64,000 nucleotides of DNA from Acidovorax sp. A1169 (GCF_030704685.1 NZ_JAUZDX010000004.1:248001-312000); one strand, 5' to 3'. Positions 30,704 through 39,789 are shown, counted from the stretch's first letter. Notes: generated by a model from the sequence alone, not told the origin. Translations and numbers: made by a program.

Positions 30704-31660
30704 ATGACCCACGACAGTGCCATGCAACGCATACAGATCCTCGACTCCCACACCGGGGGTGAACCCACGCGCCTGGTGGTGGGCGGTTTCCCCGACCTGG
30801 GCACGGGCAGCATGGCCGAGCGCCGCGCCCTGCTGGCCAGCCAGCACGATGCCTGGCGCGCGGCCACGGTGCTGGAGCCGCGTGGCAACGACGTGATCGT
30901 GGGCGCGCTGCTGTGCGCGCCGCAGGACCCGGCGAATGCGGCGGGCGTGGTCTTCTTCAACAACACCGGCTACCTGGGCATGTGCGGCCACGGCACCATC
31001 GGCCTGGTGGCCTCGCTGGCCTACCTCGGGCGCATTCAGCCCGGCGAGCACGGCATCGAGACGCCCGTGGGCACGGTGATGACCACCCTGCACGCGGATG
31101 GATCGGTCAGCGTGCGCAACGTGCCCGCCTACCGGCTGCACCAGGGCCTGTCGCTTGAGGTACCGGGCATAGGCACCGTCACGGGCGACGTGGCCTGGGG
31201 CGGCAACTGGTTCTTTCTGATGAGCGCGCATGGCCAGCGCGTTACCAGCGACAACCTGCAGGCGCTGACCGCCTACACCAGCGCCGTGCAGCAGGCCCTC
31301 AAGGACCAGGGCATCCGCGGCGACAACGGCGGCGAGATCGACCACATCGAGCTGTTTTCCGACGACAAGGTGGCCGACAGCCGCAACTTCGTGCTCTGCC
31401 CCGGCGGCGCCTACGACCGCTCGCCCTGCGGCACCGGCACCAGCGCCAAGCTGGCCTGCCTGGCGGCCGACGGCAAGCTGCAGCCCGGCCAGGTGTGGCG
31501 CCAGGCCAGCATCATCGGCAGCAGCTTCGAGGCGCGCTATGAGCCCGATGCCACGCCCGGCCGGATCATCCCCACCCTGCGCGGTACAGCCCACATGAGT
31601 GCCGAGGCCACGCTGCTGATCGCGCAGGACGACCCCTTTGCCTGGGGCATCCGCCTCTAA
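30704..31660 (+). CDS. lhpA: 4-hydroxyproline 2-epimerase
   Basis: 318 aa, proline racemase family; interconverts trans-4-hydroxy-L-proline and cis-4-hydroxy-D-proline without cofactor. Both catalytic cysteines are present: Cys94 in MCGHGTIG and Cys242 in [10 protein letters not shown]. This Cys/Cys pair separates true epimerases from dehydratases (Ser or Thr at one site). [14 protein letters not shown] opens the protein, and a DHIELF segment lines the pocket. An internal start at 30722 (MQRIQ) is possible. It supplies the D-isomer for the dehydrogenase genes that follow 15 bp later. Confidence 0.93.
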   Translation: MTHDSAMQRIQILDSHTGGEPTRLVVGGFPDLGTGSMAERRALLASQHDAWRAATVLEPRGNDVIVGALLCAPQDPANAAGVVFFNNTGYLGMCGHGTIGLVASLAYLGRIQPGEHGIETPVGTVMTTLHADGSVSVRNVPAYRLHQGLSLEVPGIGTVTGDVAWGGNWFFLMSAHGQRVTSDNLQALTAYTSAVQQALKDQGIRGDNGGEIDHIELFSDDKVADSRNFVLCPGGAYDRSPCGTGTSAKLACLAADGKLQPGQVWRQASIIGSSFEARYEPDATPGRIIPTLRGTAHMSAEATLLIAQDDPFAWGIRL

Positions 31661-31674
31661 GCCCCAGCCACCCC

Positions 31675-32793
31675 ATGCAAGCTGCGGATGTGATCGTCAT
31701 CGGTGCCGGCATGGTGGGTGCCGCCTGCGCCCACCTGCTGGCCAACGCCGGGTTGTCGGTGCGGGTGATCGATGCGCGCCGCGGCGGCGCCACGCAGGCC
31801 GGCATGGGCCACCTGGTGGTGATGGACGACAACGCGGCCGAGCTGGCCCTGAGTCAGGCCTCGCTCGACCAATGGCACGCCTGGGGCCCGCGCATGAATG
31901 CCGATCTGCCCGGCTGCGCGTACGCCAACTGCGGCACGCTCTGGATCGCGGCCAATGCCGAGGAAATGGCCGGCGCCGAGGCCAAGGCCGCCGGCCTGCG
32001 CGCGCACGGCATCGCCTGCGAGCTGCTGGACGCCCCCACGCTGGCCCGGCTGGAGCCCGCGCTGCGCACCGGCCTGCACGGCGCGCTCAAGGTCGGTGGC
32101 GACAGCGTGGTCTATGCCCCCAATGCCGCACAATGGCTGCTGGCGCACGCGGCCAGCCCCATCCCCGTCGAGCATGCCCAGGTGGCACGCATCGAGGGCC
32201 GGCGCGTGCACCTGTCCGACGGCAGCGTGCGCGAGAGCGGCGCCGTGCTGCTGGCCGCGGGCATCCACGCGACCGAACTGTGCCCGGGCCTGCCGATACG
32301 CCCCAAGAAGGGGCACCTGGCCATCACCGACCGCTACCCGGGCACGGTGCGCCACCAACTGGTGGAGCTGGGCTACATCACCAACGCCCACCAGAGCGAC
32401 GGCACCTCGGTCGCCTTCAACCTGCAGCCGCGGCCCACGGGGCAACTGCTCATCGGCTCGTCGCGCCAGTTCGACACCACCGACCCTGCCATCGACAACG
32501 CCGTGCTGGCGCGCATGCTGCGCCGTGCGCTCGATTACGTTCCGGGGCTGGCCGAGCTCAACGCCATCCGCACCTGGACCGGCTTTCGCGCGGCCACGCC
32601 CGACGGCCTGCCGATCATCGGCCGCCACCCGCACCACAGCGACCTGTGGCTGGCCGTGGGGCATGAGGGCCTGGGCGTGACCACGGCGCCGGCCACGGCC
32701 CAGCTGCTGGCTGCGCAGATCACGGGCGCCGCGCTGCCGCTTGATCCCACCCCCTACTCGCCCGAGCGCTTTTCCGGGAGCCTGATTGCATGA
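31675..32793 (+). CDS. lhpB: D-hydroxyproline dehydrogenase, FAD subunit (DadA/DAO-like)
   Basis: 372 aa. N-terminal FAD Rossmann motif DVIVIGAGMVGAACAHLLANAG, then the DAO-type GMGHLVVMDD, and the C-terminal flavin site TWTGFRAATPDGLPIIG and GHEGLGVTTAPATAQLLA. With the [2Fe-2S] and NAD/FAD genes immediately downstream it matches the heteromeric LhpBEF D-hydroxyproline dehydrogenase. It oxidises cis-4-hydroxy-D-proline to the pyrroline. Its last 4 bases overlap the start of the ferredoxin-like gene (ATGA), showing tight coupling. Inner-membrane side, electrons probably to quinone. Confidence 0.88.
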   Translation: MQAADVIVIGAGMVGAACAHLLANAGLSVRVIDARRGGATQAGMGHLVVMDDNAAELALSQASLDQWHAWGPRMNADLPGCAYANCGTLWIAANAEEMAGAEAKAAGLRAHGIACELLDAPTLARLEPALRTGLHGALKVGGDSVVYAPNAAQWLLAHAASPIPVEHAQVARIEGRRVHLSDGSVRESGAVLLAAGIHATELCPGLPIRPKKGHLAITDRYPGTVRHQLVELGYITNAHQSDGTSVAFNLQPRPTGQLLIGSSRQFDTTDPAIDNAVLARMLRRALDYVPGLAELNAIRTWTGFRAATPDGLPIIGRHPHHSDLWLAVGHEGLGVTTAPATAQLLAAQITGAALPLDPTPYSPERFSGSLIA

Positions 32794-33053
32794 CTGCCCC
32801 TACGGTACGGATCCACGCCGATGGCACGCCCCTGCAGGTGGCCCCGGGCACCAGCGTGGCCGCAGCCCTGGCCCAAGTACCGCCCGGGAGAACTCGCACT
32901 TCCGTCACCGGCCAGCCGCGCGCACCGCTGTGCGGCATGGGCGTGTGCCACGAGTGCCGGGTGCGCATCGACGGCCGCACGCGCCTGGCCTGCCAGACCG
33001 TGTGCACCGAGGGCATGCAGGTCCACACCGATACCGGCAGGCCATGCCCATGA
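32790..33053 (+). CDS. lhpF: D-hydroxyproline dehydrogenase, small [2Fe-2S] subunit
   Basis: 87 aa plant-type ferredoxin fold. Four ligands Cys48, Cys53, Cys56 and Cys68 (CGMGVCHEC...C) form one [2Fe-2S] cluster, the spacing seen in the HcnA/SoxX-like small subunits. ATG overlaps the FAD subunit stop. It should pass electrons between the FAD subunit and the larger BFD-domain subunit, whose start overlaps this gene's end. Confidence 0.9.
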   Translation: MTAPTVRIHADGTPLQVAPGTSVAAALAQVPPGRTRTSVTGQPRAPLCGMGVCHECRVRIDGRTRLACQTVCTEGMQVHTDTGRPCP

Positions 33054-34366
33054 ACACACCCGGCCCCATGCAGGCGCACGCGCACTGCGACATCCTCATC
33101 GTCGGTGCCGGCCCTGCAGGCATGGCCGCCGCATTGGCCGCAGCGCCCAGCGGCGCGGCCATCACCATCGTGGACGACAACCCCGCAGCCGGCGGCCAGA
33201 TCTGGCGCGACGGCCCCGGTGCCACGCTGCCGCCCCTGGCCCGCAAGCACCGCGAGGCGCTGGCGCGGCACGCCAACATCCGGCTGCTGTGCGGCACGCG
33301 CGTGGTGGGCCTGGGCGAGCGGCAACGGGCCGACCATGCCCCGGCACTGCTGCTCGAAGACGCCGGCCGGGGCTGGACCCAGCACAGCCACCGCATCGTG
33401 CTGTGCAACGGTGCGCGCGAACTGCTGCTGCCGTTTCCGGGCTGGACGCTGCCGGGCGTCACCGGTGCAGGCGCCCTGCAGGCCCTCATCAAGGCCGGGC
33501 TGCCGGTGCGGGGCCAGCGCATCGTGATCGCGGGCACAGGCCCACTGCTGCTGGCCGCCGCAGCCACAGCCACCCAGGCCGGCGCCCAGGTGGTGCGGGT
33601 GGCCGAGCAGGCCCGTTGGCGTGCGCTCGCAGGCTTTGCCACGCAGCTGTCGCGCTGGCCCGCCAAGGCCGTGCAGGCATTCACGCTGCTGCACCCGCAA
33701 CTTCGCGCAGGCAGCCATGTGCTCGAAGCCACCGGTGGCGGCCAGGTGCAGTCCGTGCGCCTGCGCGCGGGGCGTGGCGAAGAAACCATTGCCTGCGAGC
33801 GCCTGGCCTGCGGCTTTGGCCTGGCGCCCAACACGCACCTGGGACAGCTGCTGGGCTGCGCCCTGGGCGGCCCTTTGAGTGGCGGCCTGGGCCTGCAGGT
33901 CAATGCACAGATGTGCACCAGCGTGGCCGGGGTCTATGCCGCTGGCGAGTGCACCGGCTTTGGCGGCAGCGAGCGTGCACTGGCCCAGGGCGCCATCGCC
34001 GGCCATGCCGCTACAGGCAACACCACCCCGGTGCACGCGCTGCAGACCACGCTGCGCCGCTGGGAAGGCTTTGCCCAGGCCCTGCAGCAGTCCTTCGCAC
34101 TGAACGAATCACTCAAGACCCTGGCCCGGCCCAACACCCTGGTGTGCCGCTGCGAGGACGTGTCGCACGCCGAACTGGCAGACCGCACCGGCTGGGTCGA
34201 CGCCAAGCTGCACACGCGCTGCGGCATGGGTGCCTGCCAAGGGCGCATCTGCAGCGCCGCCACGCAGCACCTGTTCGGCTGGACGCCGGCGCCGCCGCGC
34301 CATCTGCTGGCACCGGCACGCATCGCCACACTGGCGGCGGCTGGCGACGACGCCCCCTCCGGCTGA
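33044..34366 (+). CDS. lhpE: D-hydroxyproline dehydrogenase, NAD/FAD-fold subunit with BFD-type [2Fe-2S]
   Basis: 440 aa from ATG 33044; a second ATG at 33050 overlaps the previous stop (ATGA) and may be the true start. FAD site ILIVGAGPAGMAAALA, second nucleotide site IVIAGTGPLLLAAAATA, and YAAGECTGFGGSERALAQGAIAG. The C-terminal BFD-like cluster has Cys368-x-Cys370 and Cys393-x4-Cys398. This is the HcnB-like alpha subunit of the LhpBEF complex. Electron path: D-substrate to FAD (LhpB), clusters of LhpF and LhpE, then a quinone or other acceptor. The end of this gene closes the first transcription run. Confidence 0.87.
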   Translation: MPMNTPGPMQAHAHCDILIVGAGPAGMAAALAAAPSGAAITIVDDNPAAGGQIWRDGPGATLPPLARKHREALARHANIRLLCGTRVVGLGERQRADHAPALLLEDAGRGWTQHSHRIVLCNGARELLLPFPGWTLPGVTGAGALQALIKAGLPVRGQRIVIAGTGPLLLAAAATATQAGAQVVRVAEQARWRALAGFATQLSRWPAKAVQAFTLLHPQLRAGSHVLEATGGGQVQSVRLRAGRGEETIACERLACGFGLAPNTHLGQLLGCALGGPLSGGLGLQVNAQMCTSVAGVYAAGECTGFGGSERALAQGAIAGHAATGNTTPVHALQTTLRRWEGFAQALQQSFALNESLKTLARPNTLVCRCEDVSHAELADRTGWVDAKLHTRCGMGACQGRICSAATQHLFGWTPAPPRHLLAPARIATLAAAGDDAPSG

Positions 34367-34434
34367 GCCCCCGCTGCAGGAAGCACCCGATCAGGGCGTT
34401 CGCGCCTTCTGGCACGGGCACTCATCTTGCTTCT

Positions 34435-34455
34435 ACATATATTAAGAAGATATTT
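34435..34455 (+). promoter_or_regulatory. AT-rich candidate operator, copy 2 (TRAP side)
   Basis: Core ATATATTAAGAARATATTT (R = G here) on the plus strand, matching 19 of 21 bases with the copy at 28447-28467, which has the opposite orientation. It lies 54 bp before the TRAP small-permease ATG, within a 142-bp gap after the dehydrogenase genes, and marks a second promoter inside the island. The neighbouring bases (to 34460) are also AT-rich and may include the -10 element. Confidence 0.6.
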
Positions 34456-34508
34456 ATTTTGGTGCCGTCGATCCCTCCTCCATAACCACTCCAACAGAGC
34501 CACCCACC

Positions 34509-35144
34509 ATGCCATCCGCTTCCACCTCTGCCACCCCTCCCGTGGCGCCACCACGCGCCCCCATCCGCTGGTTGCTGGACTTCTCCAGTTGGCTGCTGCG
34601 CATGGAGCGCCACCTGCTCACCGCCCTCATGACCCTGCTGGTGGCGCTGATCCTGCTCAACGTGGTGACGCGCTACAGCGGCATGCCCATCTACTGGATC
34701 GACGAGGCGGCGGTGTATACGGTGGTCTGGCTGACCTTTGTGGGCGCCTCGGTCATGACGCGGCTGCGCATGGACTTTGCCGTGACCATGCTCACGGACC
34801 AGTTGGGCGCGCGCGCCGCGAAGGCCATCAAAGGCGTGGCCACGGCGTGCGTACTGCTGTTCGGCGCGGCCATGCTGTGGATGTGCTGGCAGTGGATGGA
34901 CCCGATCGGCATCGCGCGCTATGGCTTCGACGCCAGGGAGTACGCGGCCGAGAGCTTCAATTTTCTCTATACCGAGCGCACGCAGACGCTCAACTGGCCC
35001 ACCTGGGTGCTGCAGCTGATCCTGCCGATCTTCTCGGCCACCTTCAGCGTGCATGCGCTGGCCAACCTGCTCGAAGACCTGGGTGCGGCCGAGCGGCGCA
35101 CGCACCCGGGCTTCGACGTGGTCAACGCCGACGCCGTGAACTGA
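34509..35144 (+). CDS. dctQ: TRAP transporter small permease (DctQ type)
   Basis: 211 aa with four membrane helices (about 35-55, 66-85, 110-135, 158-185). Pro/Ala-rich cytoplasmic N-terminus of about 30 residues. Motifs: LLNVVTRYSGMPIYWIDEAAVY and VWLTFVGASVMTRLR, which are typical of DctQ. It is slightly longer than usual because of a loop with ESFNFLYTERTQTLNWPTWVL. First gene of the second run; the candidate operator precedes it. It works with the large permease that starts 20 bp after its stop. Confidence 0.9.
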   Translation: MPSASTSATPPVAPPRAPIRWLLDFSSWLLRMERHLLTALMTLLVALILLNVVTRYSGMPIYWIDEAAVYTVVWLTFVGASVMTRLRMDFAVTMLTDQLGARAAKAIKGVATACVLLFGAAMLWMCWQWMDPIGIARYGFDAREYAAESFNFLYTERTQTLNWPTWVLQLILPIFSATFSVHALANLLEDLGAAERRTHPGFDVVNADAVN

Positions 35145-35164
35145 AGACTCCCGAAGGCCCCTCC

Positions 35165-36433
35165 ATGATCACCTCCCTCTTCTTCCTCGTTGCGCTGCTG
35201 GTGGGTGTGCCCATCGGCGTGTGCCTGTGCCTGTCGGGCATCGTCTACATCTTCGCCACCGGGGGCACGGTGCTGTTCCAGTCGTTCCCCATGCAGATGT
35301 TCGCGGGGGTGGACAGCTATGGCCTCATCGCCATCCCGCTGTTCATCCTGATCGGGGAGATCATGAACAGCGGCGGCATCACGCGCCGGCTGGTGGACCT
35401 GTCCATGGCCTTCATCGGCTCGGTCAAGGGCGGTCTGGCCTACGTCAACATCCTGGCGAACATGCTGGTGTCGTCCATCATCGGCTCGGCCACCGCGCAG
35501 GTGGCGATCATGTCGCAGGTGATGGTGCCCGAGATGGAAAAGCAGGGCTACGACAAGACCTTTGCCGCCGGCCTCACGGTGTACGGCGGCATGCTCGGCC
35601 CCATCATCCCGCCCTCGGTCATGTTCGTGGTGTTCAGCGTGCTCGCCCAGGTGGCCGTGGGCGACATGCTGATCGCCGGGATCATCCCCGGCGTGCTGCT
35701 CACGCTGCTGTTCTTCGTCGTGATCGCCCTCATGGGCTTCTTCGTCTACGACTACCCGCGCAGTGAAAAGCGCACGCTGGCCCAGCGCGCACGCACCATC
35801 GTGCATGCCAGCCCCACGCTGCTGATCCCCCTGGTGATCGTCGGCTCCATCCTCAGTGGCCTGGCCAACCCCACCGAAGCTGCGGCCGTGGGTGCGCTCG
35901 CCTCGGCGCTTGTGGGCCGCTACGTCACCAAGGAGTTCCAGCTCAAGGCCATGCCCGCCATCCTGCTGCGCTCGGCAATCTACTCGGCCGTGGTGCTGTT
36001 CCTGGTGGCCGCCGCCGCCGTGTTCTCGTGGCTGCTGATCTACGGCAAGGTGCCGCAGATGGTGGCGGCGTGGATACAGACCGTGGCGCACGACCCCGTC
36101 ACTTTCCTGCTGCTGGCCAATGTGATCCTGCTGGTCATCGGCACGGTGATCGACGGCATACCCGGGCTGATCATGACCGTGCCCATCCTGCTGCCGATTG
36201 CCACCGAGGTCTACCACATCGATCCGCGCCACTTCGGTGTGGTGGTGGTGGTCAACCTGGTGCTGGGCCTGATGACGCCGCCCGTGGGCCTGAGCTTCTT
36301 CGTCGCCTCGGCGGTCACCGGGGCCAAGCCCGGAAAGATGTTCGTCGTCACGCTGCCTTTCTTCATCATCAGCTGCGTGGCGCTGGTGCTGCTGTCGCTG
36401 TTCCCGAGCCTGTCGCTGGCGCTGCTCGAATAG
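35165..36433 (+). CDS. dctM: TRAP transporter large permease (DctM type)
   Basis: 422 aa, about 12-13 membrane segments, normal length. Landmark motifs: LLVGVPIGVCLCLSGIVYIF, the IPLFILIGEIMNSGG loop, GSATAQVAIMSQVMVPEMEKQGYDK and YGGMLGPIIPPSVMFVVF, and LVLGLMTPPVGLSFFVASAVTG. Na+-driven uptake of an organic acid or amino acid captured by the periplasmic DctP subunit; here most probably hydroxyproline. An RBS overlaps CCCCTCC-type sequence poorly, so coupling to dctQ is likely. Confidence 0.93.
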   Translation: MITSLFFLVALLVGVPIGVCLCLSGIVYIFATGGTVLFQSFPMQMFAGVDSYGLIAIPLFILIGEIMNSGGITRRLVDLSMAFIGSVKGGLAYVNILANMLVSSIIGSATAQVAIMSQVMVPEMEKQGYDKTFAAGLTVYGGMLGPIIPPSVMFVVFSVLAQVAVGDMLIAGIIPGVLLTLLFFVVIALMGFFVYDYPRSEKRTLAQRARTIVHASPTLLIPLVIVGSILSGLANPTEAAAVGALASALVGRYVTKEFQLKAMPAILLRSAIYSAVVLFLVAAAAVFSWLLIYGKVPQMVAAWIQTVAHDPVTFLLLANVILLVIGTVIDGIPGLIMTVPILLPIATEVYHIDPRHFGVVVVVNLVLGLMTPPVGLSFFVASAVTGAKPGKMFVVTLPFFIISCVALVLLSLFPSLSLALLE

Positions 36434-36495
36434 CGCCGCTCCCCTTTTCCGTCCCGTTCCCGTCCGTCCCCTTCCCCGACCCAGGAGAGTCCACC

Positions 36496-37494
36496 ATGAC
36501 CACCACCCGCCGCCAGTTCGTACAGCGCCACGCCGTGGCCGCTGCCGCCACCCTTGCCGCCCCGCTCGTGTTCGCACAGGGTGCAGGCGCCAAGGAATTC
36601 CGCCTGGGCCTGATCACCCCCGCAGGCCACTCGTGGAACCGCGCCGCGCTGCAGTTCGGCGAGGCGCTCAAGAAGGAGACCGATGGCCGCCTGAGCCTGA
36701 CCGTCTTCCACTCGGGCCAGCTCGGCAACGAGGCAGCCATGATGCAGCAGCTGCAGTCGGGCGCCCTCGACATGGGCTGGATCCAGGCGGCCGAACTGGG
36801 CTCGCGCGTGTCCAGCATCGCCGCCATCAATGCGCCCTACCTCGTGCGCTCCACGCCCGCCGTGGCCAAGCTGGTCAAGCATCCGGCGGCCACCAAACTG
36901 CTGGAAGTGCTGCCGCGCGAGACCGGCACCATCGGCCTGGGCTGGGGCATCACCGGCATGCGCGCGGTGTTCTCCACCAAGGACATCTCCGTGCCCACCG
37001 ACCTCAAGGGCATGAAGCTGCGCATCAACCCCACCCCGGTGTACCGCGACTTCTACCAGATGCTGGGCGCCGCGCCCACGCCCATCCCGACACCCCAGGT
37101 GTTCGACGCCATGAGCAACGGCCAGGTGGACGGGCTGGAGGCAGACATCGAGTTCTCGTGGAACCAGCGCTTCGACAAGGTCGCAAAGACCCTGCTGCAG
37201 ATGAACGCGCTGTTCATGCCCTTCGCTCCACTGGTGTCGGGCCGCATCTGGCAGGGGCTCGATGCCAAGGACAAGGACCTGATCCGCAAGCTGACCGCCC
37301 AGTCGCTGGACGCGCAGATCAACGACATCGTGAGCACTGAGGCGGGTCTGATCGAGAAGTTCAAGGGCACCTCCATCGCGTTCAAGACCGCGTCGTCGTT
37401 CAACCCCGAGGCCACCATCCAGGAGTTCGACAAGCTGTGGCTGCCCAAGGCGCCGCAGATCGCCGAGCTGCGCAAGGCCGGTGCCAGCCTCTGA
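36496..37494 (+). CDS. dctP: TRAP transporter substrate-binding protein (DctP type)
   Basis: 332 aa. ATG at 36496 has an AGGAG site. A twin-arginine-type leader (TTTRRQFVQRHAV) with cleavage after FAQG (about residue 28) targets it to the periplasm. Family features: RLGLITPAGHSWNRAALQFGEALKKETDGRL, FHSGQLGNEAAMMQQLQSGALDMG, LRINPTPVYRDFYQMLGAAPTPIP and DGLEADIEF. The Arg of the MKLRI block is the conserved carboxylate-binding residue of DctP proteins. Placement next to the hydroxyproline genes suggests hydroxyproline as ligand. Confidence 0.92.
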   Translation: MTTTRRQFVQRHAVAAAATLAAPLVFAQGAGAKEFRLGLITPAGHSWNRAALQFGEALKKETDGRLSLTVFHSGQLGNEAAMMQQLQSGALDMGWIQAAELGSRVSSIAAINAPYLVRSTPAVAKLVKHPAATKLLEVLPRETGTIGLGWGITGMRAVFSTKDISVPTDLKGMKLRINPTPVYRDFYQMLGAAPTPIPTPQVFDAMSNGQVDGLEADIEFSWNQRFDKVAKTLLQMNALFMPFAPLVSGRIWQGLDAKDKDLIRKLTAQSLDAQINDIVSTEAGLIEKFKGTSIAFKTASSFNPEATIQEFDKLWLPKAPQIAELRKAGASL

Positions 37495-37562
37495 TTTAAG
37501 ATGGGTGCAGACCCCATGGTCCCCAGCCCGGGGGCCATGACCTACCAAGCACCTTTCCCCCG

Positions 37563-38243
37563 ATGACAACGAGCAGCAGCAGCCCCGCCCCCCGCAAAGA
37601 CACCGGCCCCAAGCGGCGCGCGGCGGACGTGGCCTATGACGCCATCGAGGCCATGATCTCCACCCTGCAGTTGCAGCCCGGCAGCCCGGTGGTGGAGGCC
37701 GAGATCGCAGAGAGCACCGGTCTGGGCCGCACGCCGGTGCGTGAGGCCCTGCTGCGCATGGTGTCCATCGGGCTCATCGTGCAGCAGCCTCGCCGGGGCC
37801 TGCAGGTCTCCAACATCGACCTGGCGGACCACCTGGACGTGATCCAGACGCGCCGCGTGCTGGAGCGGCTGATCGCGTCCTGCGCGGCGCGCCGCGCCAC
37901 CGCGCCGCAGCGCCAGGCCATCGTGCGCTGCGCCGAAGAGATGGTGCGCGCTGCCGAGCGCGGCGAGCTCGATGGCTACATGCTGGCCGACCATGGGCTC
38001 GACCAGATCGTGCACCTGGCTTGCCAGAACCAGTCGGCCGTCAAATCCGTGGCGCCGCTCATCGTGCAGTGCCGCCGCTTCTGGTACGCCTACCAGCACG
38101 AGGGCGATGTGACCGAGGGCGCGCGCGCCCACATGCACCTGGCGCAAGGCATCGCCAGCGGCGACGAGGCACACGCCGTGGCCGGCGCCAACCAGCTCAT
38201 GGACTACCTGGAACAGTTCGCGCGGCGCATCATCGACCGGTGA
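37563..38243 (+). CDS. GntR-family (FCD) transcriptional regulator
   Basis: 226 aa. N-terminal winged helix-turn-helix (about 20-88) with VVEAEIAESTGLGRTPVREALLRMVSIGLI, then an all-helical FCD effector domain (about 95-220). The metal-binding Asp/His residues of FCD (D in DHGLDQIVH, His residues around HMHLAQGIASGD) are in place. It lies 68 bp after dctP and ends the hydroxyproline island, so it is the best candidate for binding both AT-rich operator copies. Effector probably a pathway intermediate. Confidence 0.9.
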   Translation: MTTSSSSPAPRKDTGPKRRAADVAYDAIEAMISTLQLQPGSPVVEAEIAESTGLGRTPVREALLRMVSIGLIVQQPRRGLQVSNIDLADHLDVIQTRRVLERLIASCAARRATAPQRQAIVRCAEEMVRAAERGELDGYMLADHGLDQIVHLACQNQSAVKSVAPLIVQCRRFWYAYQHEGDVTEGARAHMHLAQGIASGDEAHAVAGANQLMDYLEQFARRIIDR

Positions 38244-38254
38244 TGGCACAGGCC

Positions 38255-39673
38255 CTACTGCGCTGCCTGCTGCCCCAGCTGGATGCGTTGCTCCAGAAAA
38301 CGCCACAGGCGCTCGTCCTGGCTGAAGGCCACGTTGAAGCGCAGCCACCCCGTGGGCCGCGGATCCACCAGGAACAGCTGGCCCGGCCCGAGCATGATGC
38401 CCTCACCGGTGGCTTCCTTGGACAGCTCGGCACTGTCGGGCAAGTCGGGATGGCGTGCCCACAGGTACATCCCGGCCTCGGGCTCATGGAACAGCTCGAA
38501 GCCCAGGACCTGCAGCCTGCGGCCCACGCTGCGGTGCGCCTCGGCCAGGCGTTCGCGCAAGGACTTGAGGTGCTTGCGCCAGCGGCCGTCCGTCACCACA
38601 CCGAAGGTGATGCGCTCGGTGATGTCCGACGAGGTGAGGCCCGAGACCATCTTGAGCTGCAGCAGCTCGTCCAGCACGTCACGCCTTGCCGCGACGTAGC
38701 CCGTGCGCAGGTTGGGCGAGATGGTCTTGGAAAAACTGCCCACGTAGATCACGCGGCTCAACTGGTCCAGGCTCGCCAGCGAGGGGCGCACGCTGCTGTC
38801 CATGTCGACGTAGATGTCGTTTTCCACCAGGGCGAAGCCGTGCTGCTCGGCCAGTTGCAGCAGCCGGTGCAGGTGCGCCACCGAGGCCATGGAGCAAGTG
38901 GGGCTCTGCAGGCGCGGCTGCGTGAAGAAAGCCTTGGGCTTGTGCTGCGCCAGCAGCGCCTCCAGCGCGGGCAAGTCGTAGCCGGTGGCCGTGCGCGGCA
39001 CGCCGACCAGATGGGCCCCGGCAAAGCGCAGCATGAACAGCAGGTTGGGGTAGCCGGGGTCGTCCACCAGCACCACGTCCCCGGGCTTGAGCAGAAGCCG
39101 CGCCACCAGGTCCAGCGCCTGGCTGGAGCCCTGGGTCAGCAGCACCTGGTCGGGGTCCACCGCCAGGTGCTGCTCGGCCAGCGATTCGGCCACCACCATG
39201 CGCAGCGCCATGTGGCCATGCGGCAGGCCATAGCCATCGAGTTCGGGACCGTCCGATGACAGCTGGCGCATGCTGCGGCGCACCGCGTCGCCAAACAACC
39301 AGTCGTGGGGCAGCCAGCCGCACCCCGGCTTCATCGGCAGGTTGCGGTTTTCGAAAATTTGTTTGAGGTACCAGCGTGCATCAAAACGGGGCAGCGGCCG
39401 CTCCCGTGCCCCACCTGCGAGCGCGGAGCCCTCGTCACCGCGGCGCTTGACGAAGAAGCCCGCATGCGCGCGCGAGACCAGCCAGCCCTGGGCGACCAGG
39501 CGGTCATAGGCCTCCACCACGGTGAACACGCTGACGCCGTGGGCGACCGCGAACGCGCGGATCGAGGGGAGCTTGCTGCCGGGTTTGAGAACCTGCCCGA
39601 CGATGAGGCCTCGCAGACCGTCGACGATCTGGCTGACCAGAGGTGTCTGGAGGTCCGGGCTGAGAGTGAGCAT
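38255..39673 (-). CDS. MocR/GabR-family transcriptional regulator (GntR helix-turn-helix fused to aminotransferase domain)
   Basis: 472 aa. Residues 9-77 are a GntR winged helix (LVSQIVDGLRGLIVGQVLKPGSKLPSIRAFA, VSVFTVVEAYDRLVAQGWL). Residues about 115-465 are a type I aminotransferase-like effector domain with PLP lysine K316 in YVGSFSKTISPNLRTGY and NDIYVDMD. Such regulators act as GABA sensors (GabR) or regulate polyamine and pyridoxal genes. ATG at 39673 chosen. It is divergent from gabT (193 bp gap), with CTGTACA-type repeats between, so it most likely controls the adjacent gab/pot genes. Confidence 0.92.
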   Translation of the reverse strand: MLTLSPDLQTPLVSQIVDGLRGLIVGQVLKPGSKLPSIRAFAVAHGVSVFTVVEAYDRLVAQGWLVSRAHAGFFVKRRGDEGSALAGGARERPLPRFDARWYLKQIFENRNLPMKPGCGWLPHDWLFGDAVRRSMRQLSSDGPELDGYGLPHGHMALRMVVAESLAEQHLAVDPDQVLLTQGSSQALDLVARLLLKPGDVVLVDDPGYPNLLFMLRFAGAHLVGVPRTATGYDLPALEALLAQHKPKAFFTQPRLQSPTCSMASVAHLHRLLQLAEQHGFALVENDIYVDMDSSVRPSLASLDQLSRVIYVGSFSKTISPNLRTGYVAARRDVLDELLQLKMVSGLTSSDITERITFGVVTDGRWRKHLKSLRERLAEAHRSVGRRLQVLGFELFHEPEAGMYLWARHPDLPDSAELSKEATGEGIMLGPGQLFLVDPRPTGWLRFNVAFSQDERLWRFLEQRIQLGQQAAQ

Positions 39674-39734
39674 CAGGAAAGCAAAAAAGGGAGCGAATTG
39701 TGCACCGTGTTGGCACACACCAGATCAGGGAATG

Positions 39735-39789
39735 CCTGTACAGGATTCTAGACCTGCACAGTGCGCGGCCAACGGCGTACCGCTGTACA
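39735..39789. promoter_or_regulatory. CTGTACA repeat region between MocR regulator and gabT
   Basis: A perfect 10-bp palindrome CCTGTACAGG (39735-39744) is followed by CTGCACA (39754-39760) and CTGTACA (39783-39789), three near-direct repeats spaced 18 and 29 bp. Directly repeated half-sites in a divergent regulator-target gap are usual for GabR-like proteins. The third repeat lies 78 bp ahead of the gabT ATG. Confidence 0.45.

Noticed and set aside
37515-37540. Hairpin CATGGTCCCC...GGGGGCCATG between dctP and the GntR gene as a terminator
   Set aside because: The stem has a mismatch and no T-run; it could stall or process transcripts, but evidence is too weak for a feature.
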